Shown here: positions 12,939 to 16,336 of the stretch, in pieces | How the letters are laid out: the number at the start of each line of letters is the position of its first letter | Position numbering within the stretch: position 1 is the first letter of the stretch | Source: an uncultured Phenylobacterium sp. | Lineage (GTDB): Bacteria > Pseudomonadota > Alphaproteobacteria > Caulobacterales > Caulobacteraceae | NCBI GenBank assembly: GCA_945952355.1 | Contig: CAMFIW010000013.1 | Location: 1-16,336, forward strand | DNA: 16,336 nucleotides | Reading direction: 5' to 3' | Program-made: the position numbers and the translations under genes | The notes under the pieces: model-generated | Database searches by the model: none | Told to the model about the DNA's origin: nothing | Seen by the model: only the letters and a program-made list of their open reading frames with translations

Positions 12939-14756
12939 CTAGTCCGCGACGTCGAACTCCGAGACCAGGTGGCCGGCCGCAACCTCCTCCAACTCCGGCA
13001 CATAGACCTGGGCCAAGGGATCGGCGGAAAGGCGGGAAGGCAGGAATCGCAGGGCGCTGCGAGGATCGAGCGGACTGGGCGGCTCGCCGGCCAGTCGCAG
13101 GCGCACGCGGGTGCGCTCGACCGTCGGGTCGGGGATCGGGGCCGCCGAAAGCAGGGCCTTGGTGTAGGGGTGCTGCGGATGGGCGTAGATCCGGTCGCGG
13201 TCGGCCTCCTCCATCACCCGGCCGAGATACAGCACCATCACGCGGTGGCTGATCTCGCGGACGACGGCAAGGTCGTGGCTGATGAAGATCATCGCCAGGC
13301 CCATCTCGCGTTGCAGGGCGATCAGCAGGTCGATGATCTGGGCGCGAATCGAAACGTCGAGGGCCGAAACCGCCTCGTCGCAGATGACGAGCTTCGGCTT
13401 CAGGATCATCGCCCGGGCGATGCCGACCCTCTGGTTCTGGCCTCCGCTGAGCTCATGCGGATAGCGGTTGATGAGTTCCGGCGCGAGGCCGGCGCGCTGC
13501 ATCATGGACGCCACCTCCGCGTCGCGCTCGCGCCGCGCGAAATCCGGGCGGAAGACGACCAGGGGCTCGGCGATCGAATCGCCGATGGTCATGCGCGGGT
13601 CGAGGCTGGCGAGCGGGTCCTGGAAGACGATCTGCAGATCGCGGCGGGCGGAGCGCATGGCCTCGCGGTCGGCATGGGTGATGTCCTGTCCCATCACCGT
13701 CACCGAGCCGGCGGTGGGCGGGATGAGGTTCAGCACCGCCCGCGACAGAGTGGACTTGCCGCAGCCGCTCTCGCCGACCACGCCCAGGGTCTCGCCCTCC
13801 CGCACCTTGAGGCTGACGCCATCCACCGCGCGCAGGGCGTGCTTGGCGCCCCACGGGCCCTCGCGGACCGGGAACCACACCTTGATGTCCCTGCCCTCGA
13901 CCACCACCGGCGCGTCGACGGCGACGGGGCCCGGAGTCAGGCGGCCGCCGCGGTCGCGCCGATCCAGGCGCGGGATCGCGTCCAGGAGGGCGCGGGTATA
14001 GTCGGAGCGCGGCCTGGCGAAGATGTCGCCGACCGGTCCTTCCTCGACATAGGCGCCGTCCTTCATCACGCAGACCCGGTCGGCGAGCCGGGCGATGACC
14101 CCCATGTCGTGGGTGATCAGCACCATGGCTGCGCCCGTCTCGCGCTTCAGCTCCGCCATCAGGTCGAGGATCTCGGCCTGGACGGTGACGTCGAGCGCCG
14201 TGGTCGGCTCGTCGGCGATCAAGAGTTCGGGCGAGCAGGCCATGGCCTGGGCGATCATCACCCGCTGACGCATGCCGCCGCTGAGTTCGTGCGGATACTG
14301 GCCGAGACGGCGCGCGGCGTCCGGCACCCGCACCTGCTCCAGCCAGCGCTTGGCCTCCGCCTGGGCCTTGTCGTGCGAATAGCCCAGGTGCAGGCGCAGC
14401 GGCTCGGCGATCTGCTCGCCGATCTTCACGTGGGGGGTCAGGGCGGTCAGCGGGTCCTGGAAGATCATGGTCATCTTCGACCCCCTGACCTTGTTCAGGG
14501 CCGCCGGCTTCAGGCCCAGCAGCTCCTGGCCCTGGAACTTCACCGAGCCGGAAGCGCGGCCGTTGCGGGCGAGCAGGCCCATGGCGGCCATGAAGGTCTG
14601 GCTCTTGCCCGAGCCGCTCTCGCCGACCACGCCCAGCGTCTCGCCCCGCGGGATGGCGAGGTCGATGCCGCGAACGGCGTGGACGGCCCCGTCATGGGTG
14701 TCGAATTCGACGGTCAGGTTTTGCAGGCACAGGACGGCGGCGGGAGCGTCAGCCAA
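12939..14756 (-). CDS. Fused double ATPase of a peptide/nickel-type ABC transporter
   Basis: A 605-residue cytosolic ATPase with both ABC domains on one chain, like GsiA or YejF, which power import of oligopeptides or glutathione. Domain 1: Walker A GESGSGKS (45-52), signature LSGGMRQR (158-165), Walker B LLIADEPT (178-185), H-loop His216. Domain 2: Walker A GESGCGKS (328-335), signature LSGGQNQR (436-443), Walker B LVICDEA (456-462), His494. Both catalytic sites look complete. The C-terminal oligo_HPY region (about 528-605) starts normally at [15 protein letters not shown], but the usual cysteines after EPPSPL are all replaced ([13 protein letters not shown], later GHLVSEF). The start is TTG 14756, with GAGG 5 nt before and no in-frame ATG. 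No permease or binding protein lies in the window: upstream is divergent gmhB, downstream an acyltransferase. Confidence 0.93.
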   Translation of the reverse strand: MADAPAAVLCLQNLTVEFDTHDGAVHAVRGIDLAIPRGETLGVVGESGSGKSQTFMAAMGLLARNGRASGSVKFQGQELLGLKPAALNKVRGSKMTMIFQDPLTALTPHVKIGEQIAEPLRLHLGYSHDKAQAEAKRWLEQVRVPDAARRLGQYPHELSGGMRQRVMIAQAMACSPELLIADEPTTALDVTVQAEILDLMAELKRETGAAMVLITHDMGVIARLADRVCVMKDGAYVEEGPVGDIFARPRSDYTRALLDAIPRLDRRDRGGRLTPGPVAVDAPVVVEGRDIKVWFPVREGPWGAKHALRAVDGVSLKVREGETLGVVGESGCGKSTLSRAVLNLIPPTAGSVTVMGQDITHADREAMRSARRDLQIVFQDPLASLDPRMTIGDSIAEPLVVFRPDFARRERDAEVASMMQRAGLAPELINRYPHELSGGQNQRVGIARAMILKPKLVICDEAVSALDVSIRAQIIDLLIALQREMGLAMIFISHDLAVVREISHRVMVLYLGRVMEEADRDRIYAHPQHPYTKALLSAAPIPDPTVERTRVRLRLAGEPPSPLDPRSALRFLPSRLSADPLAQVYVPELEEVAAGHLVSEFDVAD

Positions 14757-14840
14757 GGCGACCTCGAAAACGATGCGACGGCGGCGAGCTTAGACCGGCG
14801 GCGACGCTTTGCGAAAGCGCATGCCTTCGCCCGGCCCTGC

Positions 14841-14848
14841 GCTATAAG
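14841..14848 (+). promoter_or_regulatory. Candidate -10 element GCTATAAG for gmhB
   Basis: Matches seven of eight positions of the Caulobacter housekeeping -10 consensus GCTANAWC. It ends 8 bp before the GTG start of the next gene, so transcription would begin at or next to the start codon. No good -35 (TTGACGS) is seen 11-14 bp upstream. Confidence 0.5.
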
Positions 14849-14856
14849 ACCGCCCC

Positions 14857-15408
14857 GTGACCCAGCTTTCCGACGACATCGGGGCCGACATCCCGCGCCG
14901 GCCCGCCCTGTTCCTCGACCGCGACGGCGTGCTGAACGAGGACCCCGGCTATGTGCATCGCTGGGAGGACTTCCACTGGATCGAAGGCGCCCGTGAGGCG
15001 GTGGCGGCGTTCAACGCGGCCGGCTGGTGGGTGTTCGTGGTGACCAACCAGTCGGGGGTGGGCCGCGGCTACTACACCGAGGCCGACGTGAAGGCGCTGC
15101 ACGGCAAGATGAGCGAGAGCCTCGCCGAGGTCGGCGCCCGCATCGACGCCTTCTACTACTGCCCGCAGCATCCCGAGGCGGCCGAGGCGGCCTACCGCCA
15201 TCCCGACCCGCCGGACCGCAAGCCCAACCCCGGCATGCTGCTGCGCGCCATGGCCGACTGGCCGGTGGACCGTGAGCGCTCCCTGATGATCGGCGACAAG
15301 GACGGCGACATCGAAGCCGGCCGCCGGGCGGGCGTGCGGGCGATGAAGTTCGAGGGCGGGAACCTGCTGGCCTTCCTCGCGTCGGAGCTGGTCAGCTCGC
15401 CTGGTTGA
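14857..15408 (+). CDS. gmhB: HAD-IIIA phosphatase, GmhB-like (heptose 1,7-bisphosphate 7-phosphatase)
   Basis: Predicted to remove the 7-phosphate of D-glycero-D-manno-heptose 1,7-bisphosphate, a step toward ADP-heptose for LPS core; cytosolic and Mg-dependent. It has 183 residues. HAD motif I is DRDGVLNEDPGY (21-32, nucleophile Asp21, acid Asp23), motif II TNQSGVGRGYY (63-73), motif III RKPNPGM (121-127), motif IV GDKDGDIEAG (146-155). In E. coli GmhB a zinc loop follows the YYCP segment. Here only Cys102 remains: the His position is Gln104 and the later CxC is replaced (PDPPDRKP), so the zinc site seems lost. The histidinol-phosphatase branch (HisB-N) is a close alternative. The start is GTG 14857 with no ribosome site, and a -10-like element just upstream suggests a leaderless message. 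Its last 17 bases overlap the opposing LLM gene. Confidence 0.85.
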   Translation: MTQLSDDIGADIPRRPALFLDRDGVLNEDPGYVHRWEDFHWIEGAREAVAAFNAAGWWVFVVTNQSGVGRGYYTEADVKALHGKMSESLAEVGARIDAFYYCPQHPEAAEAAYRHPDPPDRKPNPGMLLRAMADWPVDRERSLMIGDKDGDIEAGRRAGVRAMKFEGGNLLAFLASELVSSPG

Positions 15409-16336
15409 TCTGGGCGCGCTGGACCGAGGCGCGGACCACCGGGATCTCGTCGTCCGCGAGCGGCTTCATCCGCACCTTCCGCGCCAGGGCGGCCTCGATA
15501 TAGGGCGCGAGCGTGGCGGCCTTCTTGGCTTCGCGCTCGGCCACTTCGGCCTTGAACTCGCCCATCACCTCGGCGGCGAACAGTTCCAGGCTCTCGCAGA
15601 TATGGGCGTGCTGGTTGCGGCCGGCCTGCTGCAGGAAGATCACCTGGTCGACGCCAGCGGCCTGGAAGGCGCGGATGTGGTCGCGGATGTCGTCGGGGGT
15701 GCCGATGCCGTTGGCGTTGCGCTCGGCCATCTTGAGCGCCGCGATCAGCTCCTCGTCGCGGTCGCCGCGGGCCTTCTGGAAATCGGCGAACAGGGTCGAG
15801 CGGCCGGGCACCACGTCGTGGGCGACCAGGGCGTTCACCGCGTAGCCGAAGAACTCGAAGCCCTCCTGGCCGCGCCGGATGGCCTCGGCCCTGTCATGGT
15901 GGACCGAGAAGTTGGAGACCATGGCGATGTTGGCGTTCACGCCGTGGCCCAGCGGCACGCACTGCTCGGACATGATGATGCCGTAGTAGATCTCGGCCCA
16001 GCTGCGCGCCTCGTCGGGGTCGACGAAGGAGAAGGCCAGCGCGCCCAGGCCGTTGGCGGCGGCGACCCGGATGGTGTCGCGGTTGGTGCAGGCCATCCAC
16101 ATGGGCGGGTGCGGCTTCTGGACCGGCTTCGGCACCACGTTGCGGCACGGGAATGAGAAGCTCTTGCCCTCGTAGCCGGGGTAGGGGTCCATCACCATCA
16201 TGTTGGCGATCTGCTCGGCGGCCTCCAGCGCCATGGCCCGCTTCTCCCTGGCGGGGATGCCGAAGCCGCCCAGCTCCAGCCGCGTCGCCCCCTCGCCGAT
16301 GCCGAAGTCGAGCCGGCCCTTCGAGATGATGTCGAG
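15392..16336 (-). CDS. LLM-class flavin-dependent oxidoreductase (luciferase-like), 5' end outside window
   Basis: An F420- or FMN-dependent monooxygenase/oxidoreductase of the bacterial-luciferase fold (TIM barrel). The frame is open to the window's right edge, so the N-terminal part is missing; 314 residues are present. The first visible segment, LDIISKGRLDFGIGEG, is the usual luciferase-family signature just after the barrel's first third. GKSFSFPCRNVVPKPVQKPHPPMWMA, the family's substrate-loop region, follows at about 57-82 of the visible part, then GIGTPDDIRDHIRAFQAAGVDQVIF near the C-terminus. An internal ATG at 16234 is not the real start, since conserved sequence continues upstream. 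The family oxidises alkanes, sulfonates, ketones or alkanals; the substrate here is unknown. The stop at 15392 lies inside gmhB on the opposite strand. Confidence 0.9.
   Translation of the reverse strand, partial: LDIISKGRLDFGIGEGATRLELGGFGIPAREKRAMALEAAEQIANMMVMDPYPGYEGKSFSFPCRNVVPKPVQKPHPPMWMACTNRDTIRVAAANGLGALAFSFVDPDEARSWAEIYYGIIMSEQCVPLGHGVNANIAMVSNFSVHHDRAEAIRRGQEGFEFFGYAVNALVAHDVVPGRSTLFADFQKARGDRDEELIAALKMAERNANGIGTPDDIRDHIRAFQAAGVDQVIFLQQAGRNQHAHICESLELFAAEVMGEFKAEVAEREAKKAATLAPYIEAALARKVRMKPLADDEIPVVRASVQRAQINQAS

Noticed and set aside
12824..13003. Upstream extension of the acyltransferase to an ATG at 13003
   Set aside because: It would overlap the ABC coding region by 65 bp and encode an Arg/Ser-rich and then a GNGNGDGDGG stretch unlike the family.
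12681..14996. Very long plus-strand open frame (771 codons) opposite the ABC ATPase
   Set aside because: It mirrors the ABC gene and repeats itself only because the two ATPase domains repeat; composition is not protein-like.
1..16336. CRISPR arrays, tRNA or rRNA genes, insertion sequences, integrases, phage or toxin-antitoxin genes
   Set aside because: None seen on either strand; nearly all of the window is taken up by the seventeen coding regions listed.

Overview
The window is a GC-rich (roughly two-thirds G+C or more) piece of a bacterial chromosome, densely packed with ordinary metabolic and envelope genes. Codon use, gene families (GPH-type symporter, PRK07509-like crotonase, LLM-class flavin oxidoreductase, CelD/BcsL-type acyltransferase), several TTG/GTG starts and a Caulobacter-like -10 element (GCTATAAG) suggest an alphaproteobacterium, probably Caulobacterales (Caulobacter or Phenylobacterium type). 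This placement is inference; there is no rRNA or other marker to settle it. The first 45 bases are not genomic: they are an Illumina Nextera i7 adapter (index CATGCCTA, then the transposase read-2 adapter ending in the Tn5 mosaic end), so this is a contig end with untrimmed adapter.

Layout. (1) 46-4517, minus strand: rmlC, tesB-type thioesterase, a GPH/MFS symporter, a GST-family protein and a crotonase cut off by the adapter, all in one direction. rmlC/tesB and GST/crotonase are tightly spaced pairs. (2) 4550-5572, plus: a GT2 rhamnosyltransferase-like glycosyltransferase, divergent from rmlC across about 30 bp. (3) 5606-6784, minus: argE. (4) 6937-7206, plus: a small protein of unknown function behind a perfect dyad, its stop overlapping the next gene's stop. 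(5) 7203-9883, minus: a compact three-gene operon of FAD monooxygenase, NTF2/SnoaL-like protein and APH-like phosphotransferase. (6) 9962-11673, minus: threonine ammonia-lyase with ACT domain, then an FKBP lipoprotein. (7) 11738-14756, minus: a double ABC ATPase of the peptide/nickel family with no permease beside it, then a CelD/BcsL-family acyltransferase. (8) 14857-15408, plus: a GmhB-like HAD phosphatase, probably on a leaderless transcript. (9) 15392-16336, minus: a luciferase-like (LLM) oxidoreductase running off the window, its 3' end overlapping gmhB.

How they fit together. rmlC, the glycosyltransferase, the GmhB-like phosphatase and possibly the acyltransferase belong to surface polysaccharide or LPS-sugar metabolism. 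The crotonase and thioesterase belong to acyl-CoA metabolism. argE and ilvA are amino-acid metabolism. The monooxygenase/NTF2-like/phosphotransferase operon is the least explained unit and the best candidate for unrecorded biochemistry, but nothing shows a defence system, mobile element, CRISPR array or clearly new system. There are no tRNA or rRNA genes, and no gene-free stretch exceeds about 160 bases. The longest are 6785-6936 (one dyad) and 12824-12938 (a short hexamer repeat only).
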